Of a DNA stretch of 64,000 nt, positions 1-12,420 are shown piece by piece; positions within the stretch are counted from its first letter, which is position 1, and each line of letters begins with the position of its first letter. A model generated the notes under the pieces. It was not told where the DNA came from. It did not search any database and saw only the letters and a list, made by a program, of their open reading frames with translations. Position numbers and translations under genes: made by a program. This DNA comes from Hyperoodon ampullatus (Eukaryota; Chordata; Mammalia; Artiodactyla; Ziphiidae), in NCBI GenBank assembly GCA_949752795.1, contig OX457070.1:37229185-37293184 (forward strand), written 5' to 3'.

Positions 1-460
1 ACTGGGAAAATGCTTACAAAGAAGCATGTTGGAGATGTCTTCTAAAACAATTTGATGGGACTGGCCTGTAAAACTGCTCAATGATCCACAAGCTACGAAT
101 TTTCAAAAAAACATTAACTAGAACTATTAAATTTCCACCTGATTATCAAAGTGCTGTGGCGCTTAACTTGCTTGAACAAAATTCCCTTCAAGTCAGTCAA
201 ATCACTAGGGTTTGTCTCTGTTGCACTCCAAGTGTGTGCAGCACCTCAACAGGAGAGTTCAGAGGGACACAAAATTCCTGTGGAACACACAGGACTACTT
301 ATGCTCACCTTCTCTTGATACTTCTCCCTAATACATGGAACTGGCATTTCCCAAGTGAGTCCCTTAGAATGTTAACTTGGACTTGAAACAATGGTTCCAT
401 GATCAAGTAAATTTAAGAAACATAGTTCACTTGGTTTCTTTTATTATGCTAATTTGATTA
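1..460. other. No recognisable feature
   Basis: AT-rich DNA. The only ORF of note (81-386 plus, 101 codons) has no domain I recognise, and I see no splice-site or homology support. Confidence 0.5.
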
Positions 461-571
461 TTCATTCAACAAATTTTTTTTTTCAGTGTCTACTATGTTC
501 AGGCACCGTTTGGGGGGCTTAGGATACAGGGGTGAACAAAAAGGACACACATCTCTGCTCTCACGGAACTT
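461..571 (+). repeat. Ancient 'ttcattcaacaaat' interspersed repeat
   Basis: The text 'tattcattcaacaaat', 'gtgtctactatgttcaggc' and 'ggtgaacaaaaaggaca' matches a common mammalian fossil repeat whose family I cannot name safely. Other copies start near 5,575, 8,240, 38,185, 41,398 and 57,180, all in the same orientation. Confidence 0.55.
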
Positions 572-1129
572 AAAGACAATTCGGTGAATGTAGCTTTCTC
601 CTTCTGTTGAATTAATTCTTAGGTTAATGCTCTCTTAAGAATTAATACTTAAGTTAAATTACCAGGAATGGAACAATGAATTACATAATTAATAATTTGC
701 AATAATAATAAGCTCTATGAAGGAAAAACCCAAAGTGCTATGGGAAGATAAAAATAAGAGGATTTATTAGGAACTTGGTACTAGAATCTTTTGTGGAGGG
801 TTGCTCGCCTTGATGAGATTCTGAATCTGGCTGTGGGTAGGGAGAACTTGGTATGTTGAAAGCCCCTCCTGATGCTTCCAGTCCCTTCCATTGCCCTCCC
901 TTTCCTTCATGAGAACCCTAAACCACACCTCAGAGCTCCATTCCTGGGCAGAGCAAAAACACAGCACAGCCAGCGGCTGTGGCCTCAGGCTCTTCCTCCC
1001 TCCCTAGGAGTTCTAGATGAGCAACAAGCAACAATGGGCCCTGAAAGCAGAGCCAAGTGATGGAAATTTAGTCAGGAGGAAGTGACTCAAGGCTCTCACC
1101 ATTAAAGACTGACATTTCCTTTAAACTTG
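572..1129. other. No recognisable feature
   Basis: Unique-looking AT-rich DNA. Overlapping short frames on both strands at 767-1,060 look like chance. Confidence 0.45.
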
Positions 1130-1910
1130 ACAACTAACTAAACTTTTTCTGAAATGTAAAAAATAACTTATTTTTGTGACAAAAACCATGACAGTGTTCG
1201 TGATCTTTGATTCAGCAATCCCCCTCCTAGGAATTTCACTTAAGAATTAATTCAGGGCTTCCCTGGTGGCTCAGTGGTTGAGAACCCGCCTGCCAACACA
1301 GGGGACACGGGTTCAATCCCTGGTCCAGGAAGATCCCACATGCCACAGAGCAACTAAGCCCGTGCGCCACAACTACTGAGCCTGTGCTCCAGAGCCCGTG
1401 AGCCACAACTACTGAGCCCGCATGCTGCATCTACTGAAGCCCACACGCCTAGAGCCCGTGCTCCACAATAAGAGAAGCAACTGCAATGAGAAGTCCACGC
1501 ACCGCAACAAAGAGTAGCCCCCACTCACCGCAACTAGAGAAAGCCTGCGCGCAGCAACAAAGACCCAACTCAGCCAAAAATAAATAAATAAAATGAATAA
1601 ATTTATTTTTTAAAAAAAGAATTAATTCAACAGAAGAATAAAGCTACATACACCAAGTTGGTCGTTGTAATGTTAAATACAGTAACAAGGGGATAAAAGC
1701 AAACAATCTAAATATTCTACAGTTGGGAAACTGTTAGACTGTGGTATTTAACTTAGAATTATTAACTTATGGCCATTATGTCAACTGTAGAGAAATATGA
1801 AGTAACAGCAAGTAAAAGGCAGAATACAAAGTTGTACGTTAAAGAATACAAGCTATATAAAAATGGGTATGCAAAACACAAATGACAAGATTAAATGGAA
1901 AAGAGGAATC
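1130..1910 (+). mobile_element. Old L1 3' fragment split by a SINE
   Basis: The text before the SINE ('caatccccctcctaggaatttc') and after it ('aagcaaacaatctaaatattc') is the ORF2-end and 3' UTR pattern of old mammalian L1s on the plus strand. Not coding. Confidence 0.55.
1255..1616 (+). mobile_element. Long CHR-type SINE
   Basis: The tRNA-derived head has an A box (tggctcagtgg) and a B box (ggttcaatccc). A long body of 'gccacaactactgagcc' repeats and an A/T-rich tail follow. The exact 13-bp duplication aagaattaattca lies at 1,242-1,254 and 1,617-1,629. Confidence 0.92.
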
Positions 1911-2571
1911 AATTTGCTAAGGTGGTAGGAAAACAGGATAGAAACCCATCATGAACTGACTTAAGCAAAAAGGAAAAAAATTCATTGGCTCAAATAACCA
2001 AGTCCTGGGTAGAGCAGGGCTGGCACTGGCCTTGCCAGTCTTGAAAGAGGGACAAAAATTGCCATCAGGACTTTGTCTGCCTCTCTCCTCACTTCCCTCT
2101 GCAGCAAAGCCTCTTTTCTCTCAAACTTCTTCCCAAAATAAGGAGATCTTCATCTCCCTAAGATGAGTTTAGATCCCTCTACACACATTCTTAATATATT
2201 CCAACTGGGATGAAAGTGCTTGCTCAGCTCCAGTTTAAGAACAATTCTGGGGAAGAGTTGGGATTGGGCTGGCTTCAGTCATGTGCCCATCCCTGGATGA
2301 ACAATGGCTAAGCTATCATGATTAGTACCAACCTCTCAACCAGCCATGCGGTCAAGGAATATGGATCACTTAAGAAGCTGGTAACTTCCATTAGGATACT
2401 GTGTCTGGAGGAAGAGGAAAGCATTTCCCTGAAAAGAGAGAGGTGCTGCTCCAAGTGAAAATTAATTGGCACATTGTTCAATCTAACATTTTAGAAAGAT
2501 GTCTTATTCTCTTAGTACCACTCCCAATAATGTTGTGATTTCCTAATGCAACATGCTTTACTATAATGCCA
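1911..2571. other. Unassigned DNA
   Basis: A run such as 'ggaaaaaaattcattggctc' hints at an old DNA-transposon or LTR piece near 1,970-2,040, but I cannot assign it. No coding signal. Confidence 0.35.
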
Positions 2572-2703
2572 CATAGTACAGTAAAAAGAGCACTACATTG
2601 AATGCCAGGAAAATGGATTCTCCTAGCTCTACCATGAATCAGCTGTGTGTCCTTAAGCTAGTCCTTAAATCTCTCTGACTTCAGTTTCTTCATCCCTGCC
2701 AGA
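2572..2703 (+). repeat. MIR SINE fragment
   Basis: The text 'gtaaaaagagcactac', 'cagctgtgtgtccttaagc' and 'cttcagtttcttcatc' is the MIR core, an ancient mammalian tRNA-derived SINE. Confidence 0.8.
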
Positions 2704-3190
2704 ATACTGTCAACTCCATGAGGGCAGAAACCAAGTCTATCTGAAATGGAGATTTGCACTTGGGAAAAACTGTGGGGGCTTGGGTTAGGCAGAGGAAGAA
2801 GTTGAAGAAGTTGAACTATGATATGGTTGCCAAAAGGCCTCAGTTGGTCCCACAGGAAACTCTGGGCTTAGGATGGCCTTTCAGAGTAGTCACAGCTTCC
2901 AGTGAGTGGGTCTACTTATACGTCCGTATAGACTGGATGTGTGCTATCCCTAGGAATGGACAGTAAACTTGGGCAAGGCAGTTGCTTGAGTCTCAGGTAA
3001 TTCCTGGAGATAGATTCAGCTAAGAGCTGTTGGCAGCCAACACCCCCAGCTCCTGGGAGAATGAGTGCCTTGGTCCTGAAGGATGGCAACACACTACAGC
3101 ATCCACTACAATCAACATATTCACAGCACCAATAGGTACAGTGCCTGGCACAGAGTAGGTGCTCATTAAATATTTGTAAAATGAATAAAT
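2704..3190 (+). repeat. L2 3' end, probably in two pieces
   Basis: The left piece (2,704-2,745) reads 'caactccatgagggcag'. The right piece (3,134-3,190) reads 'cagtgcctggcacagagtag' and 'gctcattaaatatttg'. Both belong to the L2 3' end in the same orientation, so the 390 bp between them may be an insertion or a separate locus. Confidence 0.55.
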
Positions 3191-3469
3191 TATATAACAT
3201 AGAAGGTGTGGATTAGATAATCCCTTTTAGCGATATTGTGTACATCTATTTGTCTCCTGGAGGATATGTGGAAAAGGTGGTAAATCAAAATCCTCACAGT
3301 TTTTGTTATTATTGTTTTTAAATAAAGGAATGGAGATAGGAATAGGAAAAGAATATCTATTAAAATTAATGTTGACTAACCTGTTTAGCTAGAAAAGATA
3401 AAGCATTTTTTGTGATTGAGTTAATAGTAGAAAGCATTAAGGAAGCAATTACTATAGACATTACATAGA

Positions 3470-3685
3470 GTCAAACTGTGCCCTCCAATACAGTAGCTGC
3501 TAGTCACTGGAGGATAATTTAAACAAATTAAAATTCAATGAAATTTAAAATTTGTTTCCTCAGTCACACTAGCCACATTTCAAGTGCTCAGTAGCCATCT
3601 GTGGCTATTGGCTACCACATTAAACAGTGGAGATACAAAGCATTTTCATCATCGTAGGAAGTTCTATTGAACAGCACTGACCTAC
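3470..3685. repeat. Non-autonomous hAT-like DNA transposon fragment
   Basis: The text 'agccacatttcaagtgctc', 'gtggctattggctaccac' and 'attgaacagcac' is a familiar MER-type element. A related copy is at 38,755-39,058. The family name is left open. Confidence 0.55.
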
Positions 3686-4089
3686 ACTGAATAGTTGTGT
3701 TCTTTTCCTCCATTCAGAAAAATCTAATTTACTCTCATGAATTTTGCTGCTCATTATTGTGACAGTGCTGGAAAGGGAGCAAAATTTTTAAAGGCTTGAG
3801 TGAAAAAGGATTGCCCCATAACCAAGTTTCTTCTTGGAAATCCAAGTAGTACAGGACAATCCCCAAATGGAATAAATATTTGTTGTCATTTCATGCTGTC
3901 CCTGCCAGCTGGATCATCTGGATGTAAGCAGGACAGAAGGCCCTGGGCTTCTGGAGTGAGCTCTGCTCCTGGCTCCCCACAGCCAGTGAGACATGACTGC
4001 TCTTTCAAGCCTCAAACTGTCAAGATTTAGACATTCAACAATCAGAGTTGTGTTCTTTTTAAAATGCCTCCTAGAATCTAGGCATTAGC
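3686..4089. other. No recognisable feature
   Basis: The plus-strand frame at 3,800-4,030 (76 codons) has no known domain and no supporting context. Confidence 0.4.
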
Positions 4090-5574
4090 CCAGATGTAAT
4101 GTTGTCCCTTTCTTTATTAATTTTTTGACCTCTTATATTATTGAAAATTTTGAACATATACAAAAGTAGCAGATTCATGTAATGAATTCCCAAGTACCCA
4201 CCAAGCAGTCTTAATAATGATCAAATCAGAGCATATCTCGTTTCATTTATATCCCTACTCCCTCTCTCCATCAGCATTAACTTGAAGCAAACTCCAGATA
4301 CCATATCATTTCATCTGTAAATATTTTCCTATGTATTTCTAAAAGATAGGGATTTTTTTAAAAATTATATTAACCACGATATCATTATAATGCCTAAAAA
4401 ACCCTAATAATTCCTTAACATCTTCAAGTACCCAGTCATCCAAACAAGGTCCATACAATGCAATGGTTGATGTATCCTTTTACATCTTTAAATCTGTAAG
4501 TGCTCTTCCATCTCTCTTTTTCTTTCTCACAACTTTATGTAGAGGAAATCAAGTCTTCTATCCTGTAAAGTCTTCCAGAGCCTGGACTTTGCTCATTGCA
4601 TACCCATGGTATAATTTAACATGTTCCTCTTTTCCCTTTATTTCCTGTATATGGGTAGTTGGACCCAGAGGCTTGTAAGACATGTTTATACATTGTATTG
4701 TATGCTTCTATTTGGTTGAAGTATCGGATAATGATGTGATCAGTCATTGCTAATAATTGCCTAGAACCATTAATTCATTTTAGGCAATAAACCCATGATA
4801 TTCTAATTCTATCATTTTCTTCATTTACTAGCTGGAATATATCCATTTAAAAAAGACACTACCTCTCATTAACTATTGAGTTATCCATAGGTAAACATAA
4901 CATAGGAAAGGCAGAATAAATGCTTGATTTTTTTCTCTTTATTACCAGTTTTCAAAAGAATTAGCTGATTCCTTACCATCCTCTAGGAGATTAACTGTGA
5001 GGTTTTGTTTGTTTGTTTGTTTGTTTTGCAGTATGCGGGCCTCTCATTGTTGTGGCCTCTCCCATTGTGGAGCATAGGCTCTGGACGCGCAGGCTCAGCA
5101 GCCATGGCTCACGGGCCCAGTTGCTCCGCGGCATGTGGGATCTTCCCGGACCGGGGCACGAACCCGTGTCCCCTGCATCAGCAGGCGGACTCTCAACCAC
5201 TGCGCCACCAGGGAAGCCCTAACTGTGAGTTTTTATTTTATTTTCTTAGTATCAGAAGAGGTAAACATAGCTGATGTGTTTTAATCTATTGTAGTTATTT
5301 TTCTTACACAAATTGTTCCATCTTTGGCCGTTGGGAGCATCTTCAAGTTGGCTCTGGAGCCCTTTTGACATGACCTCAATAGTCTTTGATAATTTCTTTA
5401 TTATCTAGTATAACAACATGTACCCACTTTCTAATCTGTTTGCTGTGATATTATCCCATATTCTCCTGCAAATACACCAGTCACTGATTGTGCCGTCTCA
5501 GAACCTGAGATATTTCTTATATAAGAACAAAGAGAGGCAATCGTTATATCTTTAATACATTTTGAATAATTTAT
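4090..5574 (+). repeat. Ancient dispersed repeat, family unassigned, split by a SINE
   Basis: The text 'aagtacccaccaagcagtc', 'gaagcaaactccagatacc' and 'taattccttaacatcttc', and after the SINE 'ttcaagttggctctggagc', is a widespread mammalian fossil I recognise by pattern but cannot name. The SINE at 4,992-5,229 interrupts it. Confidence 0.35.
5002..5219 (-). mobile_element. Short-form (deletion-type) CHR SINE
   Basis: The TTTG-rich tail is at the left and 'cagtatgcgggcctctc' leads to the head 'cgccaccagggaagccc'. The exact duplication taactgtgag lies at 4,992-5,001 and 5,220-5,229. Confidence 0.92.
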
Positions 5575-6160
5575 ATTCATTTATTTATCTAACAAGTAGT
5601 TATTGAGAACTGGCAATGTATTAGGCACTAGCATAATTCTCAATCCAGCAGGTAAGACTGACAATAAAATTCTATAAATAGTTATATGTAAGTGTGCTAT
5701 GGTGAAAAGGATTGTAAAAGAAAAGGAGAGGGTGCGATGAGGATATATAACACCTGGTCTAACGTGTTAGGGAAGGCTTTCCTGAGAAAGTCAGTGAGAA
5801 GTGCAAATTCAAAGAGTAAGTAGCATGATAGTAGCCTAGCAAAGGGGTAGAGACAGAGCAGCATGTGCAAAGTCTGAAGGGGGAAGATACTTATCACATT
5901 CAAGGAACTGAAAGGTCTCCGTGAGCAGGATGGTGGTAAGGAAGAGAAGGTACATGATGAAGCTGGAAATGCATGAGCAGAGGTCAAATCACTCAGGGCC
6001 CTGTGGGTCACATTCAGGATTTTAGGCTTTCTTCTAAAAGGGATGGGAAGCCATTGGAGAGTTTTAAGAGAGATACAACACAATCAGATTTTTATGTTTC
6101 AACTCTAGCTGTTGTGTGGAGAGTGAACTGGTCAGGGCAAGAATGAAAATGAAAATTGGG
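5575..6160 (+). repeat. Ancient 'caacaaatattt' family repeat, long copy
   Basis: It begins 'aacaagtagttattgagaac' and continues through 'gggaaggctttcctgag', 'gcagcatgtgcaaag' and 'gggaagccattggagag', the full-length layout of the family seen at 461. The minus-strand frame here (128 codons) is incidental. Confidence 0.6.
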
Positions 6161-6164
6161 GGTT

Positions 6165-7225
6165 ATTAAAGGTGAAAAATCAGTGTCTTGGACTAAGATA
6201 ACAGTGGAAATAGAGGGAAGTAGACAGATTCCAGAGATTTATGGACAACAAAAAGCCAGCTTCACGCTCAATGGGGAAACAATGGAAGCATTCTCACTAG
6301 ATACAGGAGCAAGACAAGATGTCCACTGTCACCACAGTTATCTAATATTGTTCTAGATGTGTTAGTCAATGCATTTGGCCAAGAAGAGGGAATTAGTGGT
6401 GTCAAAACTGGAAAGGAGGAGTTATAAAGTATCACTATTGATAGATATGATTATATATCTGGAAACCCCAAGAGCCCCAAATGGAAAATCCATGATAAAC
6501 AAAACAAGATTGCAATTAATGTATACAAACCAATAGTGTTTATGTACAAGAATAGCAATCAGGTGTAGTGGAAAAAACACTATTTATAGTGGCAACAAAA
6601 ACAGAAAAATTCCCAGGAATAAACTTAGCAAGACATGCACAAGACCTATATGATGAAAACTTTAAAATGTTCCTCAGGAACACAAAAGAAGATTTGAACA
6701 GATGGAAAGGCCAGTAGTGTTCTTGGATAGGAAGTCAGAAGATTCAATCACAAGTTATCAATTCTCTCTACGTTAATCTCTACATTTAGAAACAGATACA
6801 TCTTTGTTGTTGTTGTTGTTATTATTATTATTTTTTTGGCTGTGCTGGGTCTTCGCTGCTGCGCACGGGCTTTCTCTAGTTGCAGTGAGCGGGGGCTACT
6901 CCTCATTGTGGTGCATGGGCTTCTCACTGTGGTTGCTTCTCTTGTTGTGGAGCACGGGCTCTAGGTGCGTGGGCCCCAGTAGTTGTGACTCACAGGCTCT
7001 AGAGTACAAGCTCAGTAGTTGTGGCTCACAGGCTTAGTTGCTCCACAGCATGTGGGATCTTCCCAGACCAGGGATCGAACCCGTGTCCCCTGCATTGGCA
7101 GGTGGATTCTTAACCACTGTGCCACCAGGGAAGCCCCTAGAAACAGATACATCTTTGATCACAATGGCAAACGTAATTTGGGTCACTCTATACGTGAAAA
7201 CAAGCCAGGAGGTAATGAGGGGCTG
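6165..7225 (+). mobile_element. Old L1 ORF2 fragment (RT region) split by a SINE
   Basis: The 6,156-6,356 frame still shows a degenerate RT stretch (FSLDTGARQDVHCH, compare the [14 protein letters not shown] of the intact ORF2 here). Multiple stops follow. The SINE at 6,807-7,137 is nested in it. Confidence 0.7.
6807..7137 (-). mobile_element. Long CHR-type SINE
   Basis: A TTG/TTA-rich tail lies at the left and the head 'gccaccagggaagccc' at 7,120-7,136. The exact 20-bp duplication tagaaacagatacatctttg is at 6,787-6,806 and 7,138-7,157, one of the cleanest in the window. Confidence 0.94.
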
Positions 7226-7261
7226 AAATGCAAAAGATAAGTAGATGATGTTAGCTTAGTG

Positions 7262-7460
7262 TCTTTTTTATGGGAGTAGAGATGGAACAGCACGTGCAGA
7301 GGTCTGGGGGCTCAAACTACCTGTAACATTCAAGAACAGAAAGACCTGCATGAGGTGGACTGTGGTAAGGGAGGTTGAGAGGGTATGGGAAGAAGCTGGA
7401 AAGAGAGTGAGTCCAGAAGGGTGAATAGAGAGTGAGGCAGTGGAGGCCAGGGAGGCAAGC
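7262..7460 (+). repeat. Ancient 'caacaaatattt' family repeat, internal piece
   Basis: The text 'ggaacagcacgtgcagagg' and 'acattcaagaacagaaag' matches the middle of the copy at 5,575-6,160, so the two may be parts of one element or separate copies. Confidence 0.5.
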
Positions 7461-8239
7461 AACTCTGTCAGGAAGACTAGCTGCTCAAGGGTGCTGGCTG
7501 GTGTTTCCTTCTTGAGGGAATTATTCAGCTCCAACCTGGTTCCCTCTAAGTAAGAGGGCAGCATAGGGATTCTTCACTGCTACCTTCAGGGTAGTGCTGT
7601 ACATAAATCAGACCTTCATGAATGCCTCCTGAGATCACTGGGCTGAGAGACTTGCTCCCTCCTCACTCCCAGGCTCTCAATGGAAGTTGGTGACTTAGCA
7701 GTGTATTTTTCAGCCCTTCACTATATATACTGTTCTTTTCACAAAACATCCCCATGCTTGACTTAATACCAGCAGGGGAGGAACTTGGCAGTCCAGGAAT
7801 GGGACAGGGCTAGAACCTCCACTCTCTCCAGGCCCACCCTACCGTGGTGAGATCTGCTGCACATTAGCCAGAGAACCAGCTGATCATGGGGGTACAGCTT
7901 GTGGTGAGGAATGGGGAAGAGCTAACCTGATATTTGAACAAGACCCTGCCCTCTTTGTCCAGTGTCCTGCCCAAGAGAATTAACGAATGATGTGGCAGTA
8001 CAGACCTAGGAAACACTATTTAACACACCTGCCTAATGCCTGATTTCCCAGAGAACTAATGTCCCAGAGAAGCTTGGGCCCTGGGAAGGTAACTTGAAGT
8101 CCATTTCCTGGAACAAAGGCCCATAGCAGTCCTGCTTCATGAGCTGCCAAGTAAAACTGTCAGAATCTATTTAAGAAAACCAGGCCAGTCTGGCTGTGTT
8201 TATTGAGAATAGCTACATGAGACAAAGGGGAAAAGAGTT
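7461..8239. other. No recognisable feature
   Basis: Moderately GC-balanced, unique-looking DNA with only short chance frames. Confidence 0.45.
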
Positions 8240-8690
8240 TTCATTCCATTCATTCACAGATATTTACTGAGCGCCTACCATCTGCCAAGTCCTGTTCTAG
8301 GTGGTGGGCATACAGAAAAGAGCCAACTAGATGAAACACTCGTCCTCGAAAAGCTTGCATTCTAATGGGAAGAGATAGACAATAAAGATAACAGAGCAAA
8401 TATGTATATATTAGAAGATGGTAAGTGCTACAGCTTCAATTCATGTAGAAAAATGTCTACAGGACATTTTTAGAACACAAGTGGGTGCTGGTAGAGAGCA
8501 TAGATAAGGTGGTTATTAGTTATCATATTAGGTATTAGGTAGAATGGTTAGGGAAGAGCTTTCTGAGAAGGTGACATTTAAGCTGAATCCTAAAAGATGA
8601 GGAGCCAGCCTTGTGAAGAGTGAGGGAGAGAGAGAAATGTTACAAAGGCCTGAGTTAGGCAAGAACTTGGAATGTTCAAAAAACAGAACT
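8240..8690 (+). repeat. Ancient 'caacaaatattt' family repeat
   Basis: The text 'ttcattcacagatatttactg', 'gcgcctaccatctgccaag' and 'gggaagagctttctgagaag' is a good match to the family seen at 461 and 5,575. Confidence 0.65.
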
Positions 8691-9390
8691 AACGCCCATT
8701 TCTTCAGTGTGCTAAGCTAAGGGAGAGATCCTAAACACAAGGCTGGGGAGGCAGGCATGCCTTGATAAGGGATGTGGGTTTCTCCTAACTCACTGTGCTC
8801 GTTGCAGCACAATTATCTATTCGACCGTAACTCTGCCCACTCAGAACTCACGGGCTAACTCTGCTGCCTGGCTTCGACTCAGAGAGGACATCTTAAGAAA
8901 GTCCCAGGAGTAGCCAAAACAGATGTAATAAAGGCTATACTCTAAAGCTCACACACAACACCCTTCAGGGAGCTTCTGGGATTTTTCTCTCAGGTCATTT
9001 ACTTTCATGTTAAATATGCTTTAAATAAATTTCCTCATCGGGTTTCCAAGCCCATAGCAGATTACAAGCAGCAGATTAGAAGTGGGGGGAAGGGCAGGCA
9101 CTCTGTTCAGCTGACATTTTAATTCAGTGAGTCATTTTGCTTGGAAACCACCTTTCCGTGTGACGGACTTCATCCTGTACTCTAAGGACTCCAGGACCCC
9201 TCGGAATGCATTTATCGTATCATGATGTAGTGGCAAGAACACTGACAAACATCAGTCCTCGATGCACGCCCTGACCCCAGCGTTCATAATTCCATGTTCC
9301 CACTAGATGGGGAATGACTTAAGGACATCATGTCTTGGTCACCTCTGAGTTCACTCATAATCCATGCCCCTACTCCAAGCCAGGAGTAAT
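8691..9390. other. No recognisable feature
   Basis: I see no repeat or coding signal I can support. Confidence 0.45.
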
Positions 9391-9560
9391 GCTCATCATG
9401 TAATGGTGCTTGATAAATGGATCTTGAATGAATAAACAACAGTATGACGTTGGATAAATTACCCTCTCTGATCCTCAGTTGCCTCATCCGTAGAAGGAAA
9501 TAGCATCACCACCTCAAGGTCTTACTTGGAGTGTTAAATAACAATATATGTAGAAAGCAC
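9391..9560 (+). repeat. L2 or MIR end followed by MIR core
   Basis: The text 'ggtgcttgataaatgg' and 'cttgaatgaataaa' is an L2/MIR-type end. 'ttggataaattaccctctc' and 'cctcagttgcctcatccg' is MIR core on the plus strand. Confidence 0.7.
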
Positions 9561-10984
9561 GATGTATGGTGTAACACACAATATACATGAAAGGTATTTT
9601 GCAACTTGGGGCTGAATCAGAGGTGTCCTTCAAAGGGTCAAGGGAACCTTTAGGTCCTTGTGTCTACGACTTGAAATAGTTGCCACTAGATGGCAATATT
9701 TTCTTAAGGCACGTTGAACCATTTTTCAGTTTACCCTAATGGCCTTCAAACTGAGGGTTCTCATACCACTGGGAGTGCAAAATGCTTTCCGAGACGTGCT
9801 TAATTATGTATAGCTTTGAGGAAATCAACGTTCCCATCCTCAACTTCTCTGTGTCCTCTTTCCTAAAACTAACCTGCTTAGGAAAGTACCTGTGTTCACG
9901 ATAACTCTTCTCCAACTTTTCAAAAAGAAAGGTATACCCATTATTCCTCCCAAATCTGATTTTTTTGCATCACCAGATGAATAATATCGTCTAGGGCATC
10001 GAACAAAGAGGAAGTCTCCTTCAACGATTAACAAGGAACCAGTCTTTCCTTATCTTTTACATACTTCTGTGAAGCGTGAAACTTGGCTTTAGAAATGGAG
10101 TATTTTGGCTCGTGCTGTTATGGTCTGAATAATATGTGGTATAGTGGGGTGGTGTAATTAAGCCTTCTTCTGTCCCCTAAGAATTATCAAAGAAAGCATT
10201 TACTTTAAGGAAAAGAAGCACAGAGAGCATCTTTTCAAAAATGCTAATCAATAGTTTCTCAAATACTTAAATATAATTATTTTTACCTATTCTCAATACT
10301 CATCCCAAAGTCAGGTCATTAGCAGGAAAGAAATATGTTGGAATCACCAAAGTAGTTGATCATTTTAGGTGTAACTATAATATTTTCCAGGGTCACCAAA
10401 TTTTTCATGACACACTAGCTAAACAAACCAAGTTTTTACATGATTAAATTTCAAATTTGATGTGTTATTCAGTAAGGTAGTTAAAAACTATTTTTATGAA
10501 ATCATATAATAAAATATTTATTCCAATTTTAATCAATTCTCATCTTTATTTCATCTTATTTAATATTGCCTATTTCTCATTAACAAAAATACAATTGTAT
10601 GTTACATGCCAGATCAATTAATTTTTACAGTCTATATCTTTCCATTTCATTAAATCATGAGAAAAGTTTTATCATGATGTCTAATGAAATAATGGCGCTA
10701 TTTCTGATTTTTATTTGAGACTTATTTATTGTCAGAAGCCGAACCTCAGAGTTTGAAACAGACATATATATACATTTGACGAAAGAAATATCAGGACTGG
10801 TATCATATTCTCTGCTTTACAAATAGCTTATAATTTGGCTATTCATGACATTGCATTATTACAAATTAGGTAATGAAGAATAGCATATTGATTTATTACT
10901 TTGTTTTACTCACTTTAAAAATTGATTAATGAAAAAAAATAAATGAATTATATTAAATCTACCTTAAATTAATCTTGACCACTT
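9561..10984. other. No recognisable feature; very AT-rich
   Basis: A mainly AT-rich stretch without clear repeat text. The short frame at 9,840-10,034 minus has no support. Confidence 0.4.
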
Positions 10985-11100
10985 TTAATCCTTACAACAA
11001 CCCTTGAAATAGGTCCTATTATTTCCCCCACAGAGAGGTTAGGAATTTATCCACAGTCACAAAGTCAAAAAAAGGCTCCGAGTAAGCCAATATGAATGTC
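10985..11100 (-). repeat. MIR SINE fragment
   Basis: The text 'aatccttacaacaaccct' and 'ggtcctattatttccccc' with 'cacagtcacaaagtc' is MIR in reverse orientation. Confidence 0.75.
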
Positions 11101-11578
11101 ACCATAACCATGTAGTAAACCTTAGGCAAGTTATACTTTATATAGTCCAACTTAACACAATAAAATAAGCTTGATCATCTGATTTCCAACTTCCCAGCAG
11201 AAAAGAAGAAAACTATAGTGGGGAGCAGAATCTTGGAGGGACAAACATTTTGACACTAGTGAGAAGTGACAGTCAACAGTCACTTGGAAAGCAATCCTCA
11301 AGATGAAAACTGAAACTATTTTAGTGAAGGTGCTAAAAATCCTACACTATATTGCTATTTTTAATTAAATTAATATGTAATGTCTACATTATGACTGTGT
11401 AAATATTTTTACTGAGTCACTTAATATACAGTTATTTAAGTTGGGCAACTTATTGTTTTCCCTGGAAGTAATAATTGCTTCATTTTCTCTATTACTTAGT
11501 TTTCCAGATACCTATTATTGATTAATTCTCAAAGTCTGACATAACAGAAAAATGTCTGCTAATGTAGTCAAATTATTC
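11101..11578. other. No recognisable feature
   Basis: AT-rich, unique-looking DNA. Confidence 0.4.
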
Positions 11579-11591
11579 AGGTACATTTTTT

Positions 11592-11928
11592 CTTTTTTTA
11601 AAAAAATTTATTTATTATTTTTGGCTGTGTTGGGTCTTCGTTGGTGCACGCAGGCTTTCTCTAGTTGTAGCAAGCAGGGGCTACTCTTCGTTGCGGTGCG
11701 CGGGCTTCTCTTGCTGCGGAGCACAGGCTTTAGAGCACTTGGGCTTCAGTAGATGTGGTGCGTGGGCTCAGTAGTTGTGACTCTTGGGCTCTAGAGCACA
11801 GGCTCAGTAGTTGTGGCGCACGGGCTTAGTTGCTCCACGGCATGTGGGATCTTCCCTGAGCAGGGCTCGAACCCGTGTTCCCTGCATTGGCAGGTGGATT
11901 CTTAACCACTGCGCCACCAGGGAAGCCC
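11592..11928 (-). mobile_element. Long CHR-type SINE
   Basis: The tail is at 11,592-11,615 and the head 'gcgccaccagggaagccc' at the right. The duplication aggtacatttttt is at 11,579-11,591 and 11,929-11,941. ORFs on both strands here are SINE read-through. Confidence 0.92.
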
Positions 11929-12059
11929 AGGTACATTTTTTTCGTGAAGTCATCCTTCTGGAGCTTTTCATTCTTCTGCTTCAGTCTGCACAGGTTCTCT
12001 GTATGCCTGAGACTCATCTATCCTCCTAGAACTTCTCATCACTACTTTCCTATGTATTC

Positions 12060-12420
12060 TTTTATTTATCTTCTGTGTTCAACCCCTTGCTTCTTCGATT
12101 CCTTCTCTTTCTTGGTTTAATCCCTCAGTTTGGTGGAATACATTCTTTAATAACTTCCTGAGATATGATGAGTGGGAGATAATTTATTTGAACCTTTCTA
12201 CATCTGAAAAAAGCTGTATTTTACCCTCAAGCTTGGTTAATAGTTTAGCTGACTATAAAATTCTTCAGAATTTTGATGGCCTTTCTCAATTGCCTTCCAG
12301 ATTCCAGGAAAACTCTTGAAAAGTCAGATGCTGTCCTGATTCTAGAGCCTTTAGATGTTACCTGTTTTTCTCTATGGAAGCCCCAGGGTTCTGAAGTTTC
12401 AGAATGATGGGTCTTGCTTT
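12060..12420 (-). mobile_element. Probable L1/HAL1 ORF1-like remnant
   Basis: The text 'gctgtattttaccctcaagc' and 'tagtttagctgactataaa' recalls the reverse strand of ancient L1/HAL1 ORF1. No frame is open. It adjoins the older L1 3' UTR. Confidence 0.4.

Noticed and set aside
81..386. 101-codon plus-strand open frame at the window start
   Set aside because: Composition is unremarkable and no domain is recognised; no splice or promoter context supports it.
5697..6083. 128-codon minus-strand open frame
   Set aside because: It lies entirely inside an ancient interspersed repeat, so it is a shadow frame.
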